A stretch of DNA of 64,000 nucleotides from Hymenobacter profundi (GTDB lineage Bacteria > Bacteroidota > Bacteroidia > Cytophagales > Hymenobacteraceae). This document shows, piece by piece, positions 15,949-24,937 of the stretch. The notes under the pieces are model-generated. The model saw only the letters and a program-made list of their open reading frames with translations, made no database searches and had not been told where the DNA came from. The DNA lies in contig NZ_JAHWGL010000005.1 of NCBI RefSeq assembly GCF_019334315.1, positions 1-64,000 on the forward strand, given 5' to 3'. Position 1 is the first letter of the stretch, and each line of letters opens with the position of its first letter. Made by a program: the position numbers and the translations under genes.

Positions 15949-17595
15949 CTAGCTTAACAAATTCTCCTCGTAGCTGGCAGAATCGGCTACAGCACTGGTT
16001 TCTGCCGGCGTGGTCAGGTGCATGCTATTTGGCTGTACCCGCGTAGCCAGTGTAGCGCTGAGCGCCTGCGCCGCCGCTACCACCTGCGCCGGGTAGTGTA
16101 GGCGCGCCAACAGCCGAATAGCATTGCGCGTGGTGAGCGGACCCGCTTTGAGGCGGTAGTCGAAATACCAGTCATCCTCCGTGACGGTTTCGCAAAAGTG
16201 GTACTCAATAAAGCACGACTGCAAAAGCGTGCCCAGCTCCCCGTCGTGGGTGGCTGCTACTACCCAGCTGCGGGGCTGCAAGTATTCTAGCACAGCCTTG
16301 TTGGCAGCGATGCGCTCCTGCGTGTTTGTGCCTTTGAACAGCTCATCCAGCAGCAGCAGATAACTGCCGGGGGCCGCGTCGCAGGCCAGCAGCAACTGCC
16401 GCATGGTTTCGGCCTCGACCAAATAATAGCTTTTGCCCGTGGACAGGCTGTCGGCCAAGTTGAGGCTGGTGAGTACCCGGCAAAAAGGGGCGCGGTAGGC
16501 AGTGGCGGGGCACGTGGCTATTGTTTGTGCCAGTAAGGCGTTTATGCCCAGCGTGCGCATGAAGGTGGTTTTGCCCGCCATATTCGAGCCGGTAAGCAGT
16601 ACGCCGAATTCGGTCAATGTGAGGTCATTGGGCACGCACCCTGGCACCAGCGGATGGTAGCCGCCTTGCAGTTGGACACCCTCGGTAGATGGCCCAAAGT
16701 GCGGAACGCAGGTAGCGTGGCGCTGGCGGAAGCTGGCTACTGCCAGGGCACAATCCACGTAGCCCACGGCCTCAAAGACGGCTCGAATGGCGGGCGCCTG
16801 CCGCTGTATAGCCACCCGGCAGCGGGCATACAACAGCTGGTCAACTAGCAGCAGCATCTTGAGCAGTTCCAGCAGCCCCATATTATCCTCTACCTGAAAG
16901 AAAGCCGCTTGCCGCAAAACACCTCCCAATCGGGCCAGCGGGGCGGCCAGCAGTTGCAGCGGCCGTAGGGGTAGGGCTGCCCGCTGCAACTCTCGCCCTG
17001 CCCGGTGCAAGCGGCCCAGTTGCAGCAGCGGACGAACATAGAGCTGAATCCGGGCGCGATGCCGAAGGTGAAACACCGCATTGAAGCAACCAAACGCAAG
17101 CGTGCCCAACCAAAGCACGGGCAGCCAAAAGCCCCCGAGCAACGTGGTCAACAGCCCCAGCGCGAGCAGCGCCGCGAAGCGTACGTTGGGCAACGCGGGC
17201 AGGGGCTCCTCGCCCAGCAAATCAACCAGGTAGTACGCCTCTGGGGCCGTCAGCTGGTCGAGGGCGAGTAGGGCTTGCCCGCGGGCTGCGGGTTGCTGCG
17301 CCAGCAGGATAGCAGCGGCATCAAACTCCTGTAGGGCAGTCTCGTCGGCGAGCGGGCTGCGCAGGCGGTGGTAGAGGCATTGCTCGCCTACCGGGCTCAC
17401 AGTGGCATCGAGCAGACCGAAGAGCGCGTCGCCGTTCAGGTCGACCCAGGTTTGGTCGGGTAGGCGGTGGTAGGCGGGCTCGTGCTGCACATGGTTGTAG
17501 TAGCGGGCCACTAGGGGAATACGAGGAGTGTGCGCAGCCGGCTGTTGCCAGGCCGCTTCCAAGCGGCGTAAGCGCTTGCGGGAAGAAGTCCACAT
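15949..17595 (-). CDS. MutS-like (domain V) ATPase with membrane segments
   Basis: 548 residues. The C-terminal 230 residues carry the MutS ATPase: Walker A GSNMAGKTTFMRTLG (about 332-346), SLNLADSLSTGKSYYLVEAE, Walker B LLLLDELFKGTNTQERIAA and WVVAATHDGEL. The N-terminal mismatch-binding domains of MutS are absent. Instead a pair of hydrophobic helices (about 140-170: ALLALGLLTTLLGG, LPVLWLGTLAFGCF) suggests membrane attachment. This matches a family in Bacteroidota annotated only as MutS-related; a direct role in mismatch repair is doubtful. Transcribed towards the secreted pair, with no partner gene. Confidence 0.82.
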   Translation of the reverse strand: MWTSSRKRLRRLEAAWQQPAAHTPRIPLVARYYNHVQHEPAYHRLPDQTWVDLNGDALFGLLDATVSPVGEQCLYHRLRSPLADETALQEFDAAAILLAQQPAARGQALLALDQLTAPEAYYLVDLLGEEPLPALPNVRFAALLALGLLTTLLGGFWLPVLWLGTLAFGCFNAVFHLRHRARIQLYVRPLLQLGRLHRAGRELQRAALPLRPLQLLAAPLARLGGVLRQAAFFQVEDNMGLLELLKMLLLVDQLLYARCRVAIQRQAPAIRAVFEAVGYVDCALAVASFRQRHATCVPHFGPSTEGVQLQGGYHPLVPGCVPNDLTLTEFGVLLTGSNMAGKTTFMRTLGINALLAQTIATCPATAYRAPFCRVLTSLNLADSLSTGKSYYLVEAETMRQLLLACDAAPGSYLLLLDELFKGTNTQERIAANKAVLEYLQPRSWVVAATHDGELGTLLQSCFIEYHFCETVTEDDWYFDYRLKAGPLTTRNAIRLLARLHYPAQVVAAAQALSATLATRVQPNSMHLTTPAETSAVADSASYEENLLS

Positions 17596-17859
17596 AAGAA
17601 GATAGGGTAGCTATCAAGGCACGGGCAGTGAGGTGGTGCCACTGGTCATTATAAGTAGCGCGAAAGGTAGCGCAGTAATGATTGTAATGAATATGCTACT
17701 CTAGGTGCAATGATTGAGCGGGCTAAAACTGTTATTATTCTGAGACTAGTTCGGAAATTAAACTTTACATTAAGCAACTTTTAAGAATGATATTATGGCT
17801 ATTTTATTTACATGCGCTCACTAATATCATATTTCCAACGCAGTAATTCAGTAGCTAAT

Positions 17860-18144
17860 ATGAAATCATTTATAGATGCATCAAGAACCGCAGTCATTGT
17901 CACAAAGTATATCGTGCATCACAAATCGCCTATTCTCTTTGTTTACCACTTTGCCGATGGCTTTTGACAATTTTCCGGGCAAGAAGAGCATGTAACAGAC
18001 GCTGATTATCTCGTCCTAGGACTAGCCCAAGTTACCGCTTTAGACTCCTCCATCTTGGAGGTGGCTGACCTTCCCTTAGGCATGAGTGCTTCTAGAGTGA
18101 ACAAAGGCGCGGAATGGACTTTTGAGAAGTTGATCGATGCTTAA
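17860..18144 (+). pseudogene. immunity-like (DUF2185/Imm33-type) gene with an in-frame TGA
   Basis: From the ATG at 17860 the frame is open for 35 codons, meets TGA at 17965-17967, and continues in the same frame without another stop to TAA at 18142-18144 (95 codons in all). Around the stop the protein reads PILFVYHFADGF-stop-QFSGQEEHVTDADYLVLG. In DUF2185/Imm33-like proteins this place is normally Trp followed by a phenylalanine-containing SG-E motif, so a TGG to TGA change explains it. The later part, LDSSILEVADLPLGMSASR, fits the family pattern. GC content is much lower than in neighbouring genes, suggesting transfer. Family assignment is tentative. Confidence 0.6.
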
Positions 18145-18194
18145 TAGCTATCTTGAAAAGCTGTCTGATAAGTAAAAGAAGACGTCTAACGCCC

Positions 18195-18548
18195 CTACCG
18201 CCACAGCTTCGGTAGGCTCCGCAGCAGGGCCCACGCTACGACCCCGCTCACGGCAATAATAGACGCCGTGGAACTGCGAATCGGCCGGAAGCGGGTAGTG
18301 CCTTCCTTCATCTCGATATACCCAACAGGCGTGACAACCACGCCTCCACCGCCGCCCGAACCGGCTGCTTCGGGTAGGCGGCCGCCGCCACCACCGCCAA
18401 AACCATAAACGACCCGCGCCACGGGAATCACGGTGGTGCCGTTGCGTTCTACAGGCTCTCCGTATACGGTGCGGGCAGTGACGGTAGTGCTGAGTTGTTC
18501 GGCCAAGTTTTGGGCGACTGTGAGGGTAGGGGAATCAGAAGGAGTCAT
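18195..18548 (-). CDS. GerW/YtfJ-family protein
   Basis: 117 residues. The core AEQLSTTVTARTVYGEPVER, GTTVIPVARVVYGFGGGGGG and a second glycine-rich stretch followed by GGGVVVTPVGYIEM is the hallmark of the GerW/YtfJ (Spore_YtfJ) family, first named from spore formers but present in many non-sporulating bacteria. The C-terminus has a hydrophobic helix (SIIAVSGVVAWALL), a possible membrane anchor. The ATG at 18548 is chosen because the codons before it come from a dispersed repeat. A truncated copy lies at 15782-15900. Function in Bacteroidota unknown. Confidence 0.82.
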   Translation of the reverse strand: MTPSDSPTLTVAQNLAEQLSTTVTARTVYGEPVERNGTTVIPVARVVYGFGGGGGGRLPEAAGSGGGGGVVVTPVGYIEMKEGTTRFRPIRSSTASIIAVSGVVAWALLRSLPKLWR

Positions 18549-18572
18549 GAGAAAATCATTTGATAAAAGAAC

Positions 18573-18599
18573 GTCATGCTTCGGCAAGCTCAGCATGAT
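18573..18599. repeat. short member of the GTCATNCTGAG palindromic family
   Basis: GTCATGCTTCGGCAAGCTCAGCATGAT: arms TCATGCT/AGCATGA. Sequence and length fit one half-unit of the larger repeats at 24806-24902 and 49862-49965. It sits between the GerW-family and tal-pgi genes. Confidence 0.6.
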
Positions 18600-18620
18600 A
18601 GTCTAAAGAAAGTAAACAAA

Positions 18621-18652
18621 AAGAAGCCAGCGGCATACACCGCTGGCTTCTT
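18621..18652 (-). terminator. terminator of the tal-pgi gene
   Basis: AAGAAGCCAGCGG (18621-18633) pairs with CCGCTGGCTTCTT (18640-18652), six-base loop; on the minus strand a TTTTT run follows. It lies 23 bases beyond the stop of the 18676-21486 gene. Confidence 0.85.
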
Positions 18653-18675
18653 CTCTATTCAACTGAAAACCTGTT

Positions 18676-21486
18676 TTAGAAAGCCGCCAGCAGCGTTTTC
18701 AACCCAGCGGCGGCGTCGTTGCCGAGGTGCACGTGCAGGGTACGGCGGTCGGCGCTTTGCAGGGCTTCCAGGTCGCCTTGGGCCTGGGCATCTTGCAGGG
18801 TGCCGAAGGAATAGGAGCGACCAGGTAGGGGCAAATCCTGCGGGTGGCCCGCCGTCAGTTGCAGGAACAAGCCCGTGTTGGGGCCACCCTTGTGGTACTG
18901 GCCGGTAGAGTGCAGGAAGCGCGGACCGTAGCCAAACGTGGTAGCCACGTGCAGCTTGTCCTGAATCTGCTGACGCAGCTCTGCCGTCTCTTCGTTCACC
19001 GCTGCCGATTCCGTGAGGTAGGCTTGGATGGATACGTAGTCGCCGGCCTTCGCTTGCGCGAAGAACTGCTGCACTAGCTCCTTAGCCGAGCTACCCGATA
19101 CCGATGAGTAGTAATCCAGCCCGCCTTCCGACAGGGCTTTTTCCTGCTCCGGCAGGCTGCCTTTTTCGGCTACCTCCTTCATAATCTTGTCGGTAGCCGT
19201 TTTGGCGGCTTGCACGTTGGGCTGGTCGAAGGGGTTGATGCCCAGCACCGCGCCGGCAATGGCCGTAGCGGCTTCCCAACGGAAGAATTCGGCACCCAGG
19301 TCCAGGGCATCCCTCATGCGGATAGTGATAACCGGGTGGCCGGCCTCTTGCAGCGCCTTCAGCTTCTGCGTGTTATCTTCATCGGCTTCGTTTTCGTAGC
19401 CCACGTACACAAACACGCGGTCCTGGCCGTACACCTCGGGCTTACCCAGGTGCTCGCCGGCAACCGGCAGAATGCCTTTGCCTTCTTTGCCAGTGCTTTC
19501 AGCCAGCAATTGCTCCAGCCACAAGCCCAAGTCGCTGAGCGACTGAGGTACTACCAGCGTGAGCTTGTCGCGGCCTTGGGTAGATAGTACGCCCAACGCA
19601 GCACCTAGCTGCAAGCCAGGGTTGTTGTCGCTAGCACCGTAGGCGCCACAGGCACGCATCATGATAACGGCACGGGCCAACAGTTCGCCTACGTTGATGC
19701 CGTAGAGCGCAGCCGGAACCAGGCCGAAGAACGTGAGAGCCGAGAAACGGCCGCCTACCTCAGGGAAGTTGAGGAACACCTTGCGGTAGCCCAATTCCTT
19801 GGCCGTTTCGATGAACGGGGAGCCGGGGTCGGTGATGCCGATGAAGTTTTCGCCGGCTTTATCGCCCTTCACGGCTTTCACCTTCTCGTAGAAATAATCG
19901 CCGAACGCCAGCGGCTCGGCCGTAGTGCCCGATTTGCTGGCTACAATGAAGAGCGTCTTTTCCAGAGGCACCGCCTTTTCAATCTCCTGCACCGTGCCGG
20001 GATTAGTGGTGTCCAGAATCAGCACGTCGAGGCCGTTTTCACCTTTTGGGAACGACTTCTCGAACACGATGGGGGCCATGGTGCTACCGCCCATGCCCAT
20101 TACCACTACGTGGGTGAAGCCGTCGGCCTTGGCTTCCTGAGCAAACTGCTCCAGGCGGCCTACCTCGTCTATCATGGTTTCGGCTACGCGCAGCCAGCCC
20201 ATGTAGCTACGGATGCTCTCCTGACCTTTAGCGTCTTGCGTCCACAGATCGGCCTGCTTGTTCCAGAAACCCGTGATGAAATCCGACTTCTTATACTCCT
20301 CAATCTTGGCGTCTACCTCTTGCTGGTACTCGCCTAGTTGCATCTCAGCTTCTACCGGCTGCAAGTCCAGGGCTTGCACGCGCTTTTTCTCAATCGAGTC
20401 GATCAGCTTAGCGAAGGGTTCCTTGAACTTCTTACCGCCGTCTTCTTCCAGGAACTGGGTACGCTCTTTCAAGTCGATGCCCAGCTTGGGTAGGGCGTTC
20501 AGCACTTCTTCTACTTGGTCGAGGTTGGTTTCCAGCGTGTTGGCTACTTTGCCTTTCTCGCGGAACAGGTCCAGGGTTTCCACCGGAATGGTATTTACCG
20601 TCTCCGGACCAATGAGGCCGTCTACGTAGCGCAGGTCGTCGTACTTGGGGTTTTTGTTGCCGGTGCTGGCCCACAGCAAGCGTTGCGAGTTGGCACCTTT
20701 CTCCTTGAGGGCTTCCCAACGTGGTCCGGCAAAAATGCCTTTGTAGAGCTGGTAAGCCTTCTTGGCGCTGGCCAGAGCTACCTCACCCACCAGGGGCTCG
20801 GCCAGCTTGGCCTTCTCGCCGCCTTCTTCCACCATTTTCTCCAGCACGGGATCCAACAGCACGTCGATGCGCGAGAGGAAGAAGCTGGCTACGGAATTGA
20901 TGTTGTCGATGGCGCCGCCGGCTTTCACGCGGTCTTCCAGGCCCGAGATGTAGGCTTCGGCTACGGCCTCGTAGCGCTCCAGCCCAAAAATGAGCGTCAC
21001 GTTCACGTTCACGCCTTCCGAAATGAGCTTGCGGATGGCGGGCAGGCCTTCGAGGGTAGCCGGCACCTTAATCATCACGTTGGGGCGGTCTACGGCTTTC
21101 CAGAAGCGCAGGCCTTCCTCAATGGTACCCTCAGTATCGTTGATGAGGTTGGGGCCTACCTCCAAGCTCACATAGCCGTCGCCGGAGTTATCGTGGCTGT
21201 CGTAGAGGGGGCGGAACAGGTCGCAGGCGTGCTGCACGTCGGCCACGGCCAGTTCAGCGTAGATGTCGTCGGCCGATTTGCCTTGCAGGGCTAGGGCCCG
21301 GATGGTGGTATCGTAGTCGTCGCTGCCGCCGATGGCTTTCTCGAAAATAGCCGGGTTCGACGTCACGCCACGCAAATCTTCTTCCTTGATGCGCTTTACC
21401 AGTTCACCGTTGATAAGGATTTTGCGACGGATGAAGTCCAACCAGATGCTTTGGTCGAATTCGCGAATTTTGTTGAGTGCGTTCAT
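18676..21486 (-). CDS. bifunctional transaldolase / glucose-6-phosphate isomerase
   Basis: 936 residues. Residues 1 to about 365 are transaldolase, with VTSNPAIFEKAI and the Schiff-base lysine Lys140 in NVMIKVPATLEG. Residues about 400-930 are phosphoglucose isomerase, with MGMGGSTMAP, IVASKSGTTAEP and GGRFSALTFFGLVPAAL. The fusion joins a non-oxidative pentose phosphate step (sedoheptulose-7-P plus glyceraldehyde-3-P) to interconversion of glucose-6-P and fructose-6-P in one polypeptide. Such natural fusions are known in several bacterial groups, including Cytophagales. The transketolase gene lies immediately upstream on the same strand, matching the pathway. Full length, no defects. Confidence 0.95.
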   Translation of the reverse strand: MNALNKIREFDQSIWLDFIRRKILINGELVKRIKEEDLRGVTSNPAIFEKAIGGSDDYDTTIRALALQGKSADDIYAELAVADVQHACDLFRPLYDSHDNSGDGYVSLEVGPNLINDTEGTIEEGLRFWKAVDRPNVMIKVPATLEGLPAIRKLISEGVNVNVTLIFGLERYEAVAEAYISGLEDRVKAGGAIDNINSVASFFLSRIDVLLDPVLEKMVEEGGEKAKLAEPLVGEVALASAKKAYQLYKGIFAGPRWEALKEKGANSQRLLWASTGNKNPKYDDLRYVDGLIGPETVNTIPVETLDLFREKGKVANTLETNLDQVEEVLNALPKLGIDLKERTQFLEEDGGKKFKEPFAKLIDSIEKKRVQALDLQPVEAEMQLGEYQQEVDAKIEEYKKSDFITGFWNKQADLWTQDAKGQESIRSYMGWLRVAETMIDEVGRLEQFAQEAKADGFTHVVVMGMGGSTMAPIVFEKSFPKGENGLDVLILDTTNPGTVQEIEKAVPLEKTLFIVASKSGTTAEPLAFGDYFYEKVKAVKGDKAGENFIGITDPGSPFIETAKELGYRKVFLNFPEVGGRFSALTFFGLVPAALYGINVGELLARAVIMMRACGAYGASDNNPGLQLGAALGVLSTQGRDKLTLVVPQSLSDLGLWLEQLLAESTGKEGKGILPVAGEHLGKPEVYGQDRVFVYVGYENEADEDNTQKLKALQEAGHPVITIRMRDALDLGAEFFRWEAATAIAGAVLGINPFDQPNVQAAKTATDKIMKEVAEKGSLPEQEKALSEGGLDYYSSVSGSSAKELVQQFFAQAKAGDYVSIQAYLTESAAVNEETAELRQQIQDKLHVATTFGYGPRFLHSTGQYHKGGPNTGLFLQLTAGHPQDLPLPGRSYSFGTLQDAQAQGDLEALQSADRRTLHVHLGNDAAAGLKTLLAAF

Positions 21487-21634
21487 AAAAAATGGGTAGA
21501 AGCTGGGGCCGGAGCCCCGGCCGGAAATGTGTTAGGACAGTTCGCGGCGCTAAGCTAGGGAAAACCAAATATTCAGGCTAACGGATTTAAGAGGGAGAAT
21601 ACCGAAACCGTTGCCGAGGTAGGGCAGAAGAGTT

Positions 21635-21710
21635 GTCATTCCGAACGTAGTGAGGAATCTGAGTAGCAAGTAGCTGTTTTCCTCAGATTCCTCACTGCGT
21701 TCGGAATGAC
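21635..21710. repeat. 29-bp-arm palindromic repeat after the transketolase gene
   Basis: The left arm 21635-21663 begins GTCATTCCGAACGTAGTGAG; the right arm 21682-21710 ends CTGCGTTCGGAATGAC. The arms are complementary except at one or two places. It belongs to the same superfamily as GTCATCCTGAGC (shared outer GTCATNC ends) but has a different inner sequence. It starts four bases past the tkt stop, so it may also act as a hairpin between tkt and tal-pgi. Confidence 0.85.
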
Positions 21711-21713
21711 AGA

Positions 21714-23765
21714 TTACTTCAGCACTTCCTTCTTCTCAATACCCACGTCGTTGCCTTTCAACAACTCGCGGGCTTGCTTCACAACGTTTTCTACGCTGAA
21801 GCCAAATTCGGCCATCACTTCCTCGCCGGGGCCCGATTCGCCAAAGCGGTTCATGCTGATGGTCGTGCCTTCGTCGGTCACATATTTGTGCCAGCCAATG
21901 GGTGAGCCGGCCTCAATGGCAATGCGCTTGCGCACGGCAGGAGGTAGGACTTTGTGCTGATATTCAGTTTCTTCCAGCTCAAACAACTCCCACGAGGGCA
22001 TACTTACCACGCGCACGGCCACGCCTTCCTGCGTCAGCTTCGCCTGGGCTTCCAGCGCCAGCGACACTTCCGAGCCGGTACCAATCAAAATTAGCTCTGG
22101 TTGGCCGTTGTCGGCGTCTTTCAGGATGTAGGCGCCTTTAGCCACGCCTTCGCGGGCCGACCCCATCGTTTCCTGGTCCAGCACCGGCAGTTTCTGACGG
22201 GAAAGGATAAGCGCTACCGGCGTTTCGGCCTGGGTAAGCGCAATGCGCCACGATTCCACGGTTTCGTTGGCGTCGGCGGGGCGCAGCACAATCAGGTTGG
22301 GCACCGTACGTAGGCCAATCACCTGCTCCACCGGCTGGTGGGTAGGGCCGTCTTCACCCAGGCCAATGCTGTCGTGGGTGAACACAAACGTGGCCGTGGA
22401 CTGGGCCAGCGCCGTGAGGCGGATAGAGCCGCGCATATAGTCGGAGAAGTTCAGGAACGTACCGCCGTAGGGACGCACGCCGCCGTGGCGGGCCATGCCG
22501 TTGAGGGCACCGCCCATGGCGTGCTCGCGCACCCCAAACCAGATGTTGCTGTCCTCGTAGCGGCCCGGCTGGAAGCTATCCTCGCCCTTGGTCGACATCT
22601 CGTTGGATGAAGCCAGGTCGGCGGAGCCGCCGAACAGGTAGGGCACGCTCTTTTTGAGAGCCGTAAGGGCTTTACCCGAAGCCTGACGGGTAGCCAAGGG
22701 GCCATCGGCGGGCTTGAACACGGGCAGTTCGGCATCCCAACCCTGGGGTAAGTCGTGGCTGAAAGCGGTTTCGAACTGCTGAGCTTCGGCCTCAAATTCC
22801 TTTTTATACGTAGCAAACTGCTCGTTCCATTCCTGTTGCAGCTTGGCGCCGCGCTGGCCGGGTTCCAGCAAGTGTTGCTTCACCTCATCAGGCACAAAGA
22901 ACTTCTCGTCCGGATTCCAGCCCAAGAACTCCTTGGTTTTGCGCACGTTTTCAGGGCCGAGGGGCGAGCCGTGCGACTTATTGGTGCCTTCCAGCGGCGA
23001 GCCGAAGCCGATAATCGTTTTCACGGCAATAATCGACGGGCGGTCCGTCTCGTTTTGCGCTTCACGGATGGCGGCCTCAATGGCGTCCAGGTCGTTGCCG
23101 TCGCCTACCGTCTGGGTGTGCCAGCCGTAGGCGTCGAAGCGGGCCATCGGGTCTTCGGTGTACGCGAGGCTAGTAGGGCCATCGAGCGAAATGCTATTAT
23201 CGTCGTATAGATAAATCATCTTGCCCAGCTTGAGGTGACCCGCCAGCGAGGCGGCCTCCGAGGCAATACCTTCCATCAGGTCGCCGTCGCTCACCAATAC
23301 GTAAGTATAATGGTCGACTACATTGTGGCCGGACTTGTTGTAGATGGCGGCCTGGAAAGCCTCCGTCATGGCCATGCCTAAGCCGTTGGCAAAGCCCTGG
23401 CCCAATGGTCCGGTGGTTACCTCCACACCCGCCGTCAGGTTCGACTCGGGGTGGCCGGGCGTTTTGGAGCCCATCTGCCGGAAGCGTTTCAGTTCCGACA
23501 TCGGCAAATCGTAGCCGTAGAGGTGCAACATGCTGTAAAGCAGCGCCGAACCATGCCCGGCCGACAATACAAACCGGTCGCGGTTGGGCCACTCGGGGTC
23601 TTGGGGGTTGAAGCGCAGGAAGCGCGACCACAGCACATAAGCCATAGGAGCGGCACCCAATGGCAAGCCGGGGTGGCCGGAGTTGGCCTCCTGCACCATA
23701 TCAACGGATAACAGACGTAGGGTATTGACGCTCAGCTGGTCCAGGGATTGTTGGTTTTCGGGCAT
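21714..23765 (-). CDS. tkt: transketolase
   Basis: 683 residues, the normal length for bacterial transketolase. The thiamine-diphosphate part shows [40 protein letters not shown] and [14 protein letters not shown] followed by [11 protein letters not shown]. The middle domain has [20 protein letters not shown] and [20 protein letters not shown]. Moves two-carbon ketol units between sugar phosphates in the cytoplasm. The ATG at 23765 is used ([20 protein letters not shown]); the 17 open codons before it lie in the leader. Neighbour tal-pgi continues the same pathway, 227 bases downstream, but a palindromic repeat lies between them. Confidence 0.96.
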   Translation of the reverse strand: MPENQQSLDQLSVNTLRLLSVDMVQEANSGHPGLPLGAAPMAYVLWSRFLRFNPQDPEWPNRDRFVLSAGHGSALLYSMLHLYGYDLPMSELKRFRQMGSKTPGHPESNLTAGVEVTTGPLGQGFANGLGMAMTEAFQAAIYNKSGHNVVDHYTYVLVSDGDLMEGIASEAASLAGHLKLGKMIYLYDDNSISLDGPTSLAYTEDPMARFDAYGWHTQTVGDGNDLDAIEAAIREAQNETDRPSIIAVKTIIGFGSPLEGTNKSHGSPLGPENVRKTKEFLGWNPDEKFFVPDEVKQHLLEPGQRGAKLQQEWNEQFATYKKEFEAEAQQFETAFSHDLPQGWDAELPVFKPADGPLATRQASGKALTALKKSVPYLFGGSADLASSNEMSTKGEDSFQPGRYEDSNIWFGVREHAMGGALNGMARHGGVRPYGGTFLNFSDYMRGSIRLTALAQSTATFVFTHDSIGLGEDGPTHQPVEQVIGLRTVPNLIVLRPADANETVESWRIALTQAETPVALILSRQKLPVLDQETMGSAREGVAKGAYILKDADNGQPELILIGTGSEVSLALEAQAKLTQEGVAVRVVSMPSWELFELEETEYQHKVLPPAVRKRIAIEAGSPIGWHKYVTDEGTTISMNRFGESGPGEEVMAEFGFSVENVVKQARELLKGNDVGIEKKEVLK

Positions 23766-23948
23766 GATACGGAAAGATTGAAAGAAATTTAGGTGCAAAA
23801 GAAGCGTAACCGGCATCGTTGCCAGTAGCCTTGGGGGCTGGTTGCGCCCAGAGACGTTACTACTTAGTACGGGAAAAACCGTGTAAACGATGAATAAAAC
23901 CTGGGGCTGACGGGCAGAAGCGCAGCCAAAAAACCAGATTCGTCGTTA

Positions 23949-23956
23949 TACCTTTG
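23949..23956 (+). promoter_or_regulatory. -7 element of the modA promoter
   Basis: TACCTTTG fits the Bacteroidota -7 consensus TAnnTTTG exactly and lies 46 bases before the modA ATG. No TTG is seen at the ideal -33 distance, so the promoter may need an activator. Confidence 0.55.
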
Positions 23957-24001
23957 CGTATACAACGCTCGTTCTCGCACATCACCCCGCTACTACGTAT
24001 A

Positions 24002-24769
24002 ATGTTCCGTTTGCATCTCGCGTTGCCTGCGCTGTTGCTGCTGCTGTGCCTGGTAGGCGCTACTCCGCCCCAGTCAGCAGCGCCCGCGCCCCTTACCATT
24101 GCCGCCGCCTCCGATTTGCAGTACGTGATGGATTCGCTGCTCACCATCTACCGCCGCCAACAGCCACAACAGCAAGTGAAGGTGGTGTACGGCTCCTCGG
24201 GCAAATTCTACCAGCAGCTCAGTCACGGCGCCCCGTTCGATATCTACTTCTCCGCTGATAGCAACTACCCTCGCAAGCTGTACCAGCAGGGCCTCACGGC
24301 CAGCGCGCCCCAACGCTACGCTACCGGCCGGCTGGTGGTGTGGAGCAAAAAGCTCGATCCACGCCCGCAGGGTATGAATATCTTACTGAACCCAGCCATT
24401 CATAAAATTGCCATGGCCAACCCCGCCCACGCCCCCTACGGCCAGAAGGCGCAGGAGGCTCTGCAACACTACGGCCTGTACGATAAGCTGAAACCGCGCT
24501 TGGTGCTGGGCGAAAACATCAGCCAAACGGCCCAATACGCCACTACCGGCGCCGCCGACGCAGGTATACTCGCCTTGTCGTTGGCCCGTAGTCCGCAGCT
24601 ACGCCGACAAGGGCACTACTACCTCATTCCTGCTGACGCGCACACGCCTTTGGAGCAGGCTTATGTGGTGATAAAGCGAGCCGCCGGCAATCCGGCGGCA
24701 GCTTCGTTCACGGCGTTTATCAGCAGCGCCTCGGCCAAAGCCGTGCTGAAGCGGTATGGGTTTGAGTAG
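24002..24769 (+). CDS. modA: molybdate ABC transporter, substrate-binding protein
   Basis: 255 residues. Signal peptide of about 25 residues (LHLALPALLLLLCLVGA). Mature start PLTIAAASDLQYVMDSLL followed by VVYGSSGKFYQQLSHGAPFD and IYFSADSNYPRKLYQQGL, the typical ModA signature with the oxyanion-binding Ser residues. Later NPAHAPYGQKAQEAL and a C-terminal lobe ending SSASAKAVLKRYGF. Captures molybdate or tungstate in the periplasm and delivers it to ModB. The ATG at 24002 gives a proper signal peptide. modB and modC follow on the same strand after a 168-base gap that contains a palindromic repeat. Confidence 0.92.
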   Translation: MFRLHLALPALLLLLCLVGATPPQSAAPAPLTIAAASDLQYVMDSLLTIYRRQQPQQQVKVVYGSSGKFYQQLSHGAPFDIYFSADSNYPRKLYQQGLTASAPQRYATGRLVVWSKKLDPRPQGMNILLNPAIHKIAMANPAHAPYGQKAQEALQHYGLYDKLKPRLVLGENISQTAQYATTGAADAGILALSLARSPQLRRQGHYYLIPADAHTPLEQAYVVIKRAAGNPAAASFTAFISSASAKAVLKRYGFE

Positions 24770-24805
24770 GGTAGGAGCCTTGAAAGTCGTCTGTCATATT
24801 TATCT

Positions 24806-24902
24806 GTCATCCTGAGCGGAGCGAAGGACCTTCCCACGGCAGAACAAAGTCATTCATTAGTAACTCCAACGTGAGAAGGTCCTTCGCTCCGCTCAGGATG
24901 AC
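24806..24902. repeat. 28-bp-arm palindromic repeat between modA and modB
   Basis: The left arm 24806-24833 (GTCATCCTGAGCGGAGCGAA, then GGACCTTC) is perfectly complementary to the right arm 24875-24902. The inner 41 bases (CCACGGCAGAACAAAGTC...) are unrelated to the other copies. Same family as 1-53 and 49862-49965. No encoded protein. Confidence 0.92.
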
Positions 24903-24937
24903 AACCTAAGAAAACATAAAAGAATACCGCTTCCACT

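Noticed and set aside
20515..21294. 259-codon plus-strand frame inside tal-pgi
   Set aside because: Antisense shadow of the transaldolase part; no signal, no motif.
21635..24902. Palindromic repeats considered as CRISPR repeats
   Set aside because: They are single long hairpins with different loops, not regularly spaced short repeats, and no cas genes lie near.
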